64,000 nt of DNA from positions 1 to 64,000 of the forward strand of contig JAIVFI010000032.1 in the NCBI GenBank assembly GCA_025558095.1. Direction: 5' to 3'. Numbering within the stretch: the first letter of the stretch is position 1; each line of letters begins with the position of its first letter. The stretch comes from Hyaloraphidium curvatum (Eukaryota > Monoblepharomycota > Hyaloraphidiomycetes > Hyaloraphidiales > Hyaloraphidiaceae). A program made the translations under genes and the position numbers. Positions 29,362 to 39,282 of this stretch are shown in pieces. The notes under the pieces are model-generated. The model was not told the origin of the DNA and did not search any database. It was given only the letters and a program-made list of their open reading frames with translations.

Positions 29362-31101
29362 TCACGACCTGAACCTCCAGATCTCCTCCGCGTCCTCCCA
29401 CGCCAGGAACCAAGGGCTCGTGTACGCCGGGTTCTCGAACACCGTCGCCTTGCCCGGCGGGTTGCACCGCAGCGCGTCCTCGTTCCCGGCCTTCTGGCAC
29501 ACGTCCCAGCCCCGGCACATCTTGGTGTCCACGGAGCACGCGAGGGCCTCGGATGTGCGGTGGGTCACGCGCGAGTGCTCGTTGGCGTTGTTGTGCGCGC
29601 GCCTTTGCCGGGCGGGGATCAGCGTTGATCGGGCGGCGCGGAGAACGGGGGGGCTCACCAGAACCACTTCGCGATCCCCAGCCTCGTGCCCGCATCGTCC
29701 GGCCCCGTCCCGCGGGAGGGCGGCCCGTACGCGTCCACGAGCTCGCCAAAGTTCCAGCGGCAGAAGATGCAGCTGTGCGTCTGCTTGACGAGGAAGGCGA
29801 GGCCGTCGACGGCGCGGAGCTGCGCAGGGTTGGGAATCTCGGGGGCGTTGTGGGCGAGGGTGTGGAAGATGGTCCCTGGGGGGCTGGTCAGACCGGCGGG
29901 GACGTGGCGGCGACGTACAAGGAACGCCCACATAGGTAGATGTAGTTCATGGCGGTGCTGATGAAGGGGGCCTGCAGCGCCCCGAGGGGGAAAGACGTGC
30001 ACTCGGTGCGCGCACACGGGGTGCCAGCAGGGGCTGGGCACGTGCCGTCGGCGTCGAAGCAGATCGGGAAGGGCCACAGCTGCTTGAGGAGATCGTCTGT
30101 CCGCACGGACCGCCGATCAGCCGGGCAAGAAGCAACGCAACGAGGGTGCGAACCCACTCCCGGCGCGCCAGAGCCCCGCCTGGCTCCCCCCGTAGAAGCT
30201 CACGATCCCCGCGCCGTTCGGCACCGGCACCGCCTCCATCGCGCTCTGGTTGTTGGTCACCTCGTTCATCCCGTTCTGCGAAACCAGGTAGCGCCCCGAG
30301 AACTCGAGCTCGGTCCGGTTGGGCGGCCTCCCCGCGGCCGAGGGGCACCACATGCCCGAGCCGGGGAGCGTGGCGGTGTTGGTGGGATCGAACGCCGGGG
30401 ACTCCCAGCCTTTGAACGAGTTGGTGTAGCACATGTTCCGGGGGCGGCGCTGCACGCAGGTCGGGGGGAGCACGTGGACGGTGTCGCCCGTGCAGAGGAG
30501 CGAGGCGGGGTCGCAGAAGGTGCCGCGCTTGAAGTAGTGGCCGTCCTCCTGGATGGGGTGGAAGGCGGGGCCGGAGAAGGCGGGGGTGCAGGACTGGCCC
30601 TCTTGCGCGTACGCTTGGCAACGACCGCGGTTCATGAAGTTGTCCGAGAAGGGGCGCCAGTTGTCCCGCACGTCGACGAGGCAGAACATCCCGTCGGGAC
30701 AGACGTAAGGCTTGTTGGGCTGCAGGAACGGATCCTCCGAGTTGGCCTTGTACGTGGGCGCCCCCGGCGCGGAGCCCAGCGCGCCGAAGCAGTCCGTGGC
30801 TCTTTCATCGCCCCGCAAGGGGTTCATCGCCCCGCAAGGGGAGGGTCAGATGGGATGGCGAGGTGTTCGACAGCGCGCCCCACAGGGAGTACTTGTACCC
30901 CGCCGCCGCCGGACTCTGCCGCCTGCCGAGCCTCCTGCGCGATGCGGCGTCCAGCAGCGCCTCGTCGACGAGCGGCGGGCGCGCCGAGTCCTCGCGCGCC
31001 GAGTCGGGCTCGCCGAGGATCACATCGTGGCCGTTCAGCAGCGCGGCGTGCGCGGCGTGGGCCGCGAGGAGGGCGCCGGCCAGCGCGGTCGGGAGGCGCA
31101 T
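29362..31101 (-). CDS. Secreted cysteine-rich protein (unknown)
   Basis: Five exons (minus): 30884-31101, 30158-30801, 29932-30096, 29659-29875, 29362-29602; 494 aa, frame exact. The start has a signal peptide (PTALAGALLAAHAAHA) and a possible dibasic processing site (SRRRLGRR). The mature part is rich in Cys in short C-x(5-8)-C spacings, for example YVCPDGMFCLVD, GTFCDPASLLCTG, GTCPAPAGTPCARTEC and SCIFCRW, and has several N-x-S/T sites. The Cys pattern is like small disulfide-bonded EB/TIL-type modules but does not match one family clearly. The first intron (30802-30883) is unusually long for this gene because it contains a 19-bp tandem duplication; its exact donor could also lie 11 nt downstream. 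The gene converges with the repeat protein, with 203 bp between their stops. Confidence 0.7.
30804..30841. repeat. Perfect 19-bp tandem duplication inside an intron
   Basis: TTCATCGCCCCGCAAGGGG occurs twice in direct succession (30804-30822 and 30823-30841). It lies within the first intron of the cysteine-rich secreted protein gene, near its acceptor, and lengthens that intron from about 63 to 82 nt. Confidence 0.95.
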
Positions 31102-31352
31102 GTCGGCAAACGTCCCTTGGGGGAGCACGGGGGCGGAGATGGGATGGGGGATGCCGAGGCGGAAAATCGGTTCAACTGTCCTTGTTCCTTCCTCCAAGCC
31201 GCAGCAAGTGGGGACGGAGGGTCTTCCTCCAATGCCGAAGGAAGACAGCGGCATTAGAAACAGCGGATCCATCCATCCCGTTTGATCGACCGCGTCATCC
31301 GGCGCGGGCGGGATGAGCGGCCGCCTCGCCTCATCTTGACGTCAACATCGCG

Positions 31353-32264
31353 ATGGCCCCGAAGCGACGCGGGCGCGTTCCCGCCGCGGACTCTGACGGC
31401 GACGACGACGTCGAACCGCAGAAGGACGCGAAGCCGACGAAACGCGCGCGCCACACCGCGCCCGCCGCCGGACCGTCTCCCACCGCCGCCACCCCGGCCG
31501 CCACCCCGCGCCCTGTCTCGATCCCCTTCGACAAACCGATCGCCGCCCGTCTTCACGGCCCCCCTTCCCCGAAATCCCTCGTCGTCGTCTCCCACGGCGC
31601 AGGCGGCTCCCACGACTCGCCCGACATCGCCTCGCTCTCCGCCGCCCTCGCCGCCGCGATGCCCGACCGCGGGGTGCTCGCGTGGGCGGGCACCACGATG
31701 AACCTCGCGCACAGGGCGAGGGAGCTGGGCGCCGTGGTCGAATGGGCCAGGAAGGAGTTCAAGCTGGAGTCCATCTATTTGGTCGGGAGGTCGATGGGAT
31801 GCCGTGCCTCTGCCAAGTACGCGCTGGAGGACGCCGAAATGCTGGTCAAGGGGCTGGCGTTCCTCTCGTACCCGCTCGTCGCCGGCGGCCGCGGTGCCGC
31901 GCCCGAACCAGCGGACAAGAAGGCCAAGGGCAAGCCCGGGAAGAAGGACGACCGCGCCTCCCTCCTCTCCGACCTCGCCCGCACGCGCCCCGACGTCCCG
32001 CTGCTCTTCTTCCGCGGCACCGCGGACCCTATGCTCCCCTCGGCCGCCCTCTCTGCCGCCCTCCGCGACGCCTTCGCGATCTCCGAATTGGACATTTCCC
32101 TGGCCGCGTGCCAAGGCGCGGACCACGGGCTCAAGGTCAAAGGGAAAGGGGCCAAAGAGAGGAGCGAGGGGCTGGAGAAGGCGGTGGTGGAGAAGATCGT
32201 GGCGTGGATCGCGGTTGGGCGGGTGGCGGGAAAGGGGGCCAGGGAGGAGGAGCTTTCGTTCTAG
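31353..32264 (+). CDS. KANL3/TEX30-like alpha/beta hydrolase
   Basis: 303 aa, single exon, ATG 31353, TAG 32264. An N-terminal charged segment (PKRRGR, DSDGDDDVE) looks nuclear or disordered. The hydrolase core begins with LVVVSHGAGGSHDSPD. It has the nucleophile elbow YLVGRSMGCRASAKYAL, then GLAFLSYPLV, a catalytic Asp in LLFFRGTADPM and His in CQGADHGLKVKG. This order and the H-G-A-G-G, G-R-S-M-G and R-G-x-x-D motifs are those of the KANL3/TEX30 (dienelactone-hydrolase-like) group. In animals KANL3 belongs to a chromatin complex while TEX30-like proteins are of unknown substrate; which applies here is not decidable. Confidence 0.8.
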   Translation: MAPKRRGRVPAADSDGDDDVEPQKDAKPTKRARHTAPAAGPSPTAATPAATPRPVSIPFDKPIAARLHGPPSPKSLVVVSHGAGGSHDSPDIASLSAALAAAMPDRGVLAWAGTTMNLAHRARELGAVVEWARKEFKLESIYLVGRSMGCRASAKYALEDAEMLVKGLAFLSYPLVAGGRGAAPEPADKKAKGKPGKKDDRASLLSDLARTRPDVPLLFFRGTADPMLPSAALSAALRDAFAISELDISLAACQGADHGLKVKGKGAKERSEGLEKAVVEKIVAWIAVGRVAGKGAREEELSF

Positions 32265-32327
32265 GTCGGTGCGGGAGCGGTATCGTGGTCACCGTCTAGT
32301 GTCCCTGATGACGACGGTCAACCACCA

Positions 32328-32365
32328 TTGGCCCATCACCGCCCACCCCTCGGCGCGCACGAGGC
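32328..32365 (-). repeat. 38-bp inverted copy of the end of the MYND-finger fragment
   Basis: The minus strand here matches plus-strand 36891-36928 with a single mismatch over 38 bp. The matched segment covers the last residues of the MYND-like reading frame (ASCAPRGG), its stop codon and a few bases beyond. Outside the 38 bp the similarity ends. This is a dispersed remnant of a MYND-type gene or of the element that carried it. Confidence 0.85.
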
Positions 32366-32482
32366 GTTCGAAAAGCCAAGTGACGGACTGTAGGCGTCTT
32401 CAGATCAGTGGACAGCTCACCCGACGACATCTACAGCAGCTTCAGAGACACAGATCAAAACGAAGCTCAAGCCCACGTCCCT

Positions 32483-35400
32483 TCACTCGCTGTCCTCGTC
32501 CTCGTCCCCCAGCACGAACCCCAGATCCTCCTCGTCCATGTCGTCCTCGTCCAGCATCTCCAGCCCCTCGTCCTCCGCCAGCTGCCCCAGCCCCTCCGGC
32601 ACCAGCCGCGGCGTGTACTCCATCGTCAGCCCCGTGTCCGCGCGCGCCACCGCCGGCGCGCGCGCGGCCATCTCCATCTCCGGGGTGGATGTGACCTTCT
32701 TGGCCGCGGAAAAGGTGGTGTCCTTGCGCAGCGACGCCGCGGTGCCGTCCCGCCTGAGCCCGGCCTCCTTCTCGCGCTCCTTCTCCTTCTCCCGCTCGGC
32801 GCGCGCGCGCTTGCGCTCCTCCCGCTCCGCCTTCTTGTCCTCCGTGGGCGGCTGCAGGATCTGGAAGGGCAGGGGGACGTCGAGCACGGCGCGGTAGAGG
32901 CCGCAGTTGTTGAGGTGCTCGTTCTCCATCCGGAAGCTGGCCAACGCGGGGAAAGCTCGGTCAGCCGACGGTCGGGGGACGCCGACGCGCACCTACAAGT
33001 TCCACTGGAACCGGCGGTACACCTCGAGCAGCGCAAACAGCAGCGCCAGGATCCGGCCGTCGATGAGGATCCCCCAGTAGGACGGGGAGATGAGCAGCAC
33101 CCAGTTGACCCTCAGCGCCGCGTTGAGCACGATGGCGATGTAGTACACCGCGATCGGGGCGTAGCGGAGCTCCTTGCGCAGGAGAAAGTGCTTGTCCCTG
33201 AACTCGAGGATGCGGAACAGGCCCCAGTCTGCGGCCACGGGGAGTCAGCGTGTCCGCTCCGAGCAAAAGAGAGACAGCCCACCGTAGTAAACGTCCCACG
33301 CGTACGAATACGTCGCGCTCAGCGCCGCCGTCGCGATCCACAAACCCCGGGCCGCGTCCCCGCCCGATATCTTGGACCACGTCGAGAACCAGATGACGAG
33401 CAGGGACAGCACGTACTTGCACCCGTTCGCCCCGTGCGGCCACGCGTTCCCCGTCTCGCGCCACCGCAGGAGGCACTGCCCCAGCCGCCACAGCGCCGGA
33501 AACGAAGTCGGCAAGGCGACGAAGTACGTGGCACCCATGGGGCAGGCGGCGCCGAGGTCCTCCCAGTGCGAGATGTAGGCGCACGCAAACGCCTGGATGG
33601 AGGTGAAGGTGTAGGTGACGCTGTTGAGCTCGTCGGTGATGAAGAAATCGCGGAACTCGACCCGCGCGGTGCCGAGGGCGTTGAACGACACGATGCGGGC
33701 CATGGTGCGGATGAACCACCACCGCGCCGAGCGGTGCAGCTGGTCAAAGGGCCAGAGGGCAAAGAGAAGGAGGACGCCGGCGAGGATGGCGGGGTAGAGG
33801 GTGCGCGGGATGAAGGGGAGGAAGTTGAAGCCCACAGAGAGGTACAGGGCGTAGCCGACGAGGACGATGGCCCAGAGGGCGAGCTCCTGCAGCTGGTAGG
33901 GGGTCAGGTAGTCGCGCGGGTTCCACTCGAAGATGAAGGGGTAGTTGATCTGCACCCGGGCGTAGGCCAGGCTGTTGACGCCAAAGAGGTAGAGGAGGAG
34001 CAGGGGGACGAAGAACCCGCCGTAGATCTTTCCTGGTGCGTCAGCACAGACTCCAATAGCCGCGAGCAAGGTGCACTTTACCTGAAGCATGACCCGGATG
34101 TCCTGCGGGAACACCGGCTCGTTGACCGCGATGCTGATGCACGAATACACCGTCGCCACGGCCGGCGGCAGCACCAAGCCCAGCAGCAGCCCGCTCCTGT
34201 ACGTCGGCCCAAAGTCACCCCTCCGCGCCGGCACCGCGGCTAGGGACGCGTGCGGCAGCCGGAGCTGGTGTACCAGCCTGCGGCGCTCCGAGGGCGGGAC
34301 GACGCGTTCTGAGGGGGGGGAGGGGAACGGGGGGGCGGTGCAGAGGTGCACGTAGAGGTCCTCGGTGGCGAGGACGAGCTTGGGGACGAGGGTGCTGGCG
34401 ACGAACGAGGCGGGCACTGGTAGACGGAGGGTGAGACGTCGAGGCGTGCGTCGCGAGAACGAGGGAACCCACGGACGCGCTCCGTGAACCACTTCTTCCC
34501 GAGCCCCTTCTCCACCGTGCCGCCATTCGCCCCTTCGTCGGTCGCCAGGCTCTTGATGCTCGGCGCCTTCCCCCCTCCCGCCGCCGCCCCCTTCTCGGCC
34601 TTCCTCCGCTCCTTCTCCGCCCCCGCCGCGACCCGCAGCACCTCGTCCATCCGCCTCGCCGCGCGCTCGAGCGCCCCCCTGTTGAGCGACTGGAAGTTGC
34701 GCACGAGGCTGAGGAAGCGGTAGTACTCCATCACCGCCTTGGTCAGGTTGTGCCGCGCGTCGGCGAGCGAGCGGACGCTGGCGAGCGGGGCGACGAGGAG
34801 CTCCGCGGGGGAGGCGGGGGAGTACGCGGGGGAGGCGGCGGCGACGGAGCGGAGGGAGGCGGCGGTGGGGAGGCGGCCGGTGGAGATGCCGAGTTCGGTA
34901 GGGGGGCGGTGCGGGCCGTGCGGGGAGGAGGCGGCGGCGGTGGGGCGGTGCCGGAGGAGGTTGGAGGGGGACATTGGGAAGAGCGGGGTGGCGTCGGGGG
35001 GATGTTCGGGGCGGGGAGGTCGGAGGTGCCGGCGAGAGAGGGTTTGGAGGCCGCGGGGCCGAGGACCAAAGGGGTGTTGGGGAGGCCCGGCGGGGGGGTG
35101 TCGGTGCGGGAAGGGGAGAGCACGACGTTGGGGGTACCGGTGATGCCGGCGGGGGAGGGGGTCGCCGACACGGTGCCGTTGAGGGGCGTCCCCGCGGTCC
35201 CGTCTCCGGAAAAGCCGTTGGAAGAGCCCGGCCGCACGGCGGGCGACTTGGAGCCCGAGCCCTTGCCGCCAAAGATGCGCCCCCACTCGGACCTAGACAC
35301 CACCTTTGGCGTCTTGGGCAGGTCCGACGTCTTGTTGGCGCGATTGACGGCCGACGCCGGCACCGAGATGGGCTGGGTCGGCAGCCTGCCCCCTTTCGAG

Positions 35401-35867
35401 GTATCCCAGTCCAGCGTGAAGGCCGCGAAGCCGAACGGGAACTCGTCCGCGCGCCGCCGCGCGCTGGTGTCAAATCTGGCGCCCGCCTTTTCGGTGCGCA
35501 GCCGCTCCTCGAGCTCCTCGATCAGCCGCGCCTGCGAGATGAGCGCGTTCCACCGCTCCACGGCCTCCCTCTCGCGCAGCCGGTAGAAGTCGTCGACCTT
35601 TTCCAGCTGGCGGTCGAGCAGCGCCAGCAGCGGCGCCCACGGCGGTTCCTGTTCCGCACGGTCCGGCGCCGGCAGCTCCTCGGGCACGGCGACCAGCCCG
35701 CCGCCCATCGCGGGCAGGTCCACGCGCGGCGTCGGCACGCGCGGCGGCGCGAGCAGCGCGGCCTCGAGGTCGCGCAGCGCCTTCTTGAGCTTGCCGTACG
35801 AGACGTACTTGGCGCGCCATTCCGAGACGAGCTCCTCCTCGAAGTACAAAGAGAACTTGGTCGGCAT
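32483..35867 (-). CDS. SPX-EXS phosphate exporter (XPR1/SYG1 family); one unresolved frame change
   Basis: Minus strand, ATG 35867, TGA 32483. An SPX domain starts with MPTKFSLYFEEELVSEWRAK and YGKLKKAL and resumes after a low-complexity Pro/Ser insert as NLTKAVMEYYRFLSLVRNFQSLN. After a 56-nt intron (34417-34472) come the membrane helices and the EXS domain: SLAYARVQINYPFIFEWNP, YAWDVYYDWGLFRILEF (formed across a junction) and FQWNFFRMENEHLNNCG. A charged tail with an acidic end follows. Exons after the SPX part: 34082-34416, 33283-34027, 32997-33228, 32483-32936, all in frame. Between about 35010 and 34780 the reading frame shifts by one and no consensus intron explains it. The only size-compatible candidate is 34778-34845, with a poor donor. 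SPX domains bind inositol pyrophosphates and EXS proteins export phosphate. About 1,050 aa. Confidence 0.85.
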
Positions 35868-36137
35868 CGCGGCAACGTCCTGCCCACCGCGGAACACACG
35901 AACTGCCGGACTACGCGGGACTCGTTCCGCAGCCCCTTAGGAACACTTTAGGCACCGCCTAGCCAGACCCATGGCCGGACCGGCACCAGGTCCGCAGGGG
36001 GAGACGTGGCGGGCCAGGAAAATCCCTTGCCCAAACACCACGTCCGTCTCCGAGCCTCCGGAGTTCGGGGAGCACAGCTTAGTTTCCTCCGTATCTTTCT
36101 CCGGCCCTGCTCTTTGCCAGCTTCAGTCGGCCCGAGC

Positions 36138-36428
36138 ATGGCCGTGGAGTACCACAATGTGACCCTCTGCGTCGTGGCCGGCCTCTGCGTTGTGGCCTGG
36201 CACTTCACGCACGGCTTCCGGCTGCCCGTCGCCGCCGTGCGCAGCGTCATCGCCGCCAAGTCCCTGGCACCGCATTTGCCCGATATTGACGCGTGGAGGG
36301 CCCGCGCCGTCGGCTCGCTGGACCGGACGTGCTACGGCTGCGGCCTCGCCGACGGGGTTACCCTACGCACGGACCTGAACCTGCGGCCCGCCCCCGCGCC
36401 GTCCCACGATCCCAGCGGGCGGGAATGA
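36138..36428 (+). CDS. Small single-pass membrane protein (hypothetical)
   Basis: ATG 36138 to TGA 36428, 96 aa. Residues 6-21 are hydrophobic (NVTLCVVAGLCVVAWHF), followed by a basic/aliphatic stretch and a Cys-x-x-Cys (DRTCYGCGLADG). The frame starts in the region upstream of the SPX-EXS gene, divergently. Codon choice is like the neighbouring genes. No family is recognised, and it could equally be an exon of a larger gene or a chance frame. Confidence 0.35.
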   Translation: MAVEYHNVTLCVVAGLCVVAWHFTHGFRLPVAAVRSVIAAKSLAPHLPDIDAWRARAVGSLDRTCYGCGLADGVTLRTDLNLRPAPAPSHDPSGRE

Positions 36429-36722
36429 GTATAAGATAATCTATGGAGCATTACGATAGTCTAGAGAGCTAAGAGGAGGAATGCCAAGAGTACCTCCTAA
36501 TCCTCCTCATCTGATTCTGGAAGGCTGCTTAGTATTCCGACCGTGCGGAAGGAGTACGGATCGTGCTCCCTTCGCGCTACTCTTGTCGGTCGACCTCCCG
36601 GTCGAAAACGTAGGAGCTGGGACCGGTGCTGACCCAGCGCTCGATACCCACATGGCCCCGAACCTCGCTAGGGTCGTCTCACCTCGGGAAATGAGATTGC
36701 ACGAAGCCAGGGACATTTAGCT

Positions 36723-36920
36723 GTGGAGCACGCGGGGGCCGATCCCGAGGGGCTGGGTGAGGGGAACTTCTGCCCCCGGTGCGACGCCGAGTCGTCGCAG
36801 CGCGACCGTGGGATGCAGCGCTGGGGGAGGTGCAAGTCGGTGCGGTACTGCTCGGTAGATTGCCAGAAAGCACAGGGGCCGGAGAACAAGGCCTCGTGCG
36901 CGCCGAGGGGTGGGCAGTGA
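36723..36920 (+). pseudogene. MYND-type zinc-finger fragment
   Basis: The frame reads NFCPRCDAESSQ, then WGRCKSVRYCSVDCQKAQG and NKASCAPRGG to a stop at 36920. The Cys pattern (C-x2-C, C-x-x-x-x-x-C, C-x3-C-Q, C) and the YCS-x-x-C-Q core are those of a MYND finger, a protein-interaction zinc module. The usual His before the last Cys is Asn here. No ATG lies in frame at the start of the finger. The bases just before it (gacatttag) look like a splice acceptor, so this is either a last exon of an unresolved small gene beginning near 36481 or a decayed fragment. A 38-bp piece of its end is repeated, inverted, at 32328-32365. Confidence 0.55.
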
Positions 36921-37375
36921 TGGGCCAAGTCGAAGAATGGGAGTTGCTTGCGGCTAGACATCGAATCCTCAGTTGCGGTTCTCGCCCTCCACCAGAGCGG
37001 GGGAACGCCTCAACCACTTGACCATTCGGAGGATTATATACACGACCATTGTCCAGTCCTTTCCATCAGCGTGGCCGTCTTTTCCGCATGTTGGGCGCTG
37101 ATCGTGCAGCCAATCTCCGGACATTGAAGTAGTGCTACTGGAACAGAGCTGCGCCACAGTGGGCGGCCGTCGCGCAAACTCCGGATCTACCAGTCGTCGC
37201 CTGATCGAGTTGTTTACCGATTGTTTACCTTCCGCAGCATTTCCTCACTCCGCCCTGGAATCTCGCCAGCCCCACGAATCCCACGTCTAGTACAGACCGT
37301 CGCGAGCAGCAGACTTCTGGACCCAGGGGATGACTAGAGGGGTGGTGTGACCAGCGTCGATTTCGAGGGGAGACA
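36921..37375. other. Intergenic, no recognised gene (455 bp)
   Basis: Lies between the MYND fragment and membrane protein B. It is somewhat less G+C-rich than the coding sequence. A minus-strand segment near 36950-37045 has a box-A-like TGGTCAAGTGG but does not fold into a full tRNA. No other feature is seen; the 3' part presumably holds the promoter of membrane protein B. Confidence 0.4.
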
Positions 37376-38968
37376 ATGGAGACCGACGCCCGGGATCCCC
37401 CCGCCGACCGGGTTCCGACCGCGCCTCGGCCGCTCTTTTCTCCTGCAGAATGGCTCTGCCTGTTGCCGGCGGCGCGGGAACCCCAAACGCGCGTGTCGAC
37501 GCTGGCGGCGCTGCTCCCGACCAACCCGGATCCCGCGGCGGCACTGCGGACCGCGAAGCCGCTGACCCCCGCGGAAATGAGGCACGCGATGGAAGTCGAC
37601 GGAGGCGCTCTGCTCCGCGCGGCGCTGACGTGGCAGCTCCGGATGTCCGAGCTCGGACGCGCGACTTTCGCCCTCGTGACCGTCTCGACGATGGCGGCGC
37701 TGGTGCCGCTCACTGCCGCCATGGTGCTCTGCGACACCGGCGGCGAGTACTCCCCGGCCAGCCAGGCAGTGGGACTCGCGGGCGTCTGGGCCCTCTGGGG
37801 CATTGCTTTCGTCCAGATCTGGGCCGGCGTGCACAAGTTCGTCGTCGACCGGTACTATCGGGCTATCAAGTCCGGCGAAGAGGAAGAAAGGGACGCCGAG
37901 GGACAGTTGCCGGCGGCACAGGACCTTTCCCGGCACCCTTTTGCGACCATGGCGAGGTGGCTCCAGTTGGTCGGGTCGGACGGCGCACCGCCGAGTTCCC
38001 CCGGATCGATCCTCCTGGCGGAAAGCCACCGCACGGGAGGAAGCGGGCTCGTATCGCACAGGGAAGGCAACGCCGACTGCCCCTGCTTCGCCTGCGCGCG
38101 CCCCCTCGTTCCTCTTGCGGGCCAGCTCCGCGCCCTCGAGTTCGCCGCCCGCGCGGCATTTGTCTTCGCCTCCGTCGTCTTTTCCACCCCTGCGCTGCTC
38201 AGCTATCCTGCAACCGTGTGGACCACCTGGTGGACGGCGCTCGCGGCGGCGGTGTTCCTGGCGGCGCTGGGATTCAGCGGGCTGCTGTTTGCGGGGACCA
38301 GGGTGCCGACCAACCTGGCCCTGCTGGACCTGGAGTCCCGCCTGCACCGCCGCGCGCTGCTCCTGGCCCTGCGCGAGTTCCTGGACCGGTACGGCCGGGC
38401 GGTCTCTGAGGGCAGCGGGGCGGAGGGGCCGGCAGCACCCGCCGACGAAACCTACGTCGTCCTGTTCCGATCCCTCGTCTCGGTCTGGAAAGACCGCTTC
38501 CCCGCCCTCCTCACCGGCACGGCCGTCGTCACGCGCCTCCTCGTGATCCCCGCCGCCGCCGCCGTCGCCTGCATCGCCGCCGGCTCGTGCGTGCCCCTCT
38601 GGACCGTCGTCGTCCTGGCCTCGTGCTTCGTGCTTCTCCTCGTGGACCTGGTCAACCACGCCGCGGCAAACGCGCAGATCGGCGGCTGCGTTGCGCTGCT
38701 GGGCCTCGCCCGCGCCGAAGCCCGGGAGCTCCTCGCCTCCTCCGCCTCGCGCCCGGGGCCCGCGAGGGAAGCCCTCGCGCAGCACGCGGAACTGATGGCG
38801 GCGCTGGCGGGGTCGGCGGGCAGCGGCGCGCGGCTGTTTGGGGCCGTGGTGAGCTACGGCGTGGTGAGGGCCGCGGCGGCGACGGTGTTCACCGTGGCGA
38901 TCGGGCTGTGGGGGGTGCTGAGGGGGACGGGGGTGAGGGTGGAGATTGCGGTGGCGTGCGCGGCGTGA
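37376..38968 (+). CDS. Seven-pass membrane protein family, member B (unknown function)
   Basis: 530 aa, single exon, ATG 37376. The N-terminal 75 residues are soluble and contain PLFSPAEWLCLLPAAREPQ. Hydrophobic segments follow near residues 95-122, 128-150, 242-268, 283-305, 378-402, 405-425 and 480-505, seven in all. The loop after the second carries MARWLQLVG and HREGNADCPCFAC, the family motif His-x6-Cys-x-Cys-x2-Cys. Later landmarks are AAGSCVPLW between segments 5 and 6, an Ala/Glu-rich helix before segment 7, and a C-terminal RVEIAVAC. Member C at 42.7-44.3 kb is very similar throughout, A and D much less so. No known family was recognised. Topology with the last helix at the extreme C-terminus recalls 7TM receptor/channel proteins, which is only a hypothesis. 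Confidence 0.85.
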   Translation: METDARDPPADRVPTAPRPLFSPAEWLCLLPAAREPQTRVSTLAALLPTNPDPAAALRTAKPLTPAEMRHAMEVDGGALLRAALTWQLRMSELGRATFALVTVSTMAALVPLTAAMVLCDTGGEYSPASQAVGLAGVWALWGIAFVQIWAGVHKFVVDRYYRAIKSGEEEERDAEGQLPAAQDLSRHPFATMARWLQLVGSDGAPPSSPGSILLAESHRTGGSGLVSHREGNADCPCFACARPLVPLAGQLRALEFAARAAFVFASVVFSTPALLSYPATVWTTWWTALAAAVFLAALGFSGLLFAGTRVPTNLALLDLESRLHRRALLLALREFLDRYGRAVSEGSGAEGPAAPADETYVVLFRSLVSVWKDRFPALLTGTAVVTRLLVIPAAAAVACIAAGSCVPLWTVVVLASCFVLLLVDLVNHAAANAQIGGCVALLGLARAEARELLASSASRPGPAREALAQHAELMAALAGSAGSGARLFGAVVSYGVVRAAAATVFTVAIGLWGVLRGTGVRVEIAVACAA

Positions 38969-39282
38969 TGGACCGGGACGGGCTGCCTTCACTCGGCCGG
39001 GGTGCCTCCGGGCGTGAGTGACATCAACCTATGCTGCTGGACAGTTGGACGGATTCGTGGAGGTGCGAAGGGTGCGCCGCGACCGAGCGCTGTACGCAGA
39101 GCACGTTGCTATAGAGCTCGTCCTCGCTGGATAGGCAGCCGGCTGGAGGACCGATGCCGATGACCGGGGATCGCTGGGTTGCCAACGGCGCCTTTACCAA
39201 GCACCACCGTACACATCCACGGAATGACCAATCCATGCCGATCCCCAGACGAAGCCCAGATCCAATGCCACCCCCCTGCGCC

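Noticed and set aside
34778-34845. 68-nt intron that would repair the SPX-EXS frame
   Set aside because: Length and phase fit, but the donor GTCGCC and the absence of a branch-like sequence are unlike other introns here. It was kept only as a possibility, not as the model.
36945-37048. tRNA-like segment on the minus strand (TGGTCAAGTGG box A, a hairpin and a TTCGA near the end)
   Set aside because: The 7-bp outer pairing encloses no proper T-arm and no plausible anticodon arm. The TTCGA lies outside that stem, and acceptor bases adjacent to the D-arm have no partner. At best it is a degenerate tRNA remnant.
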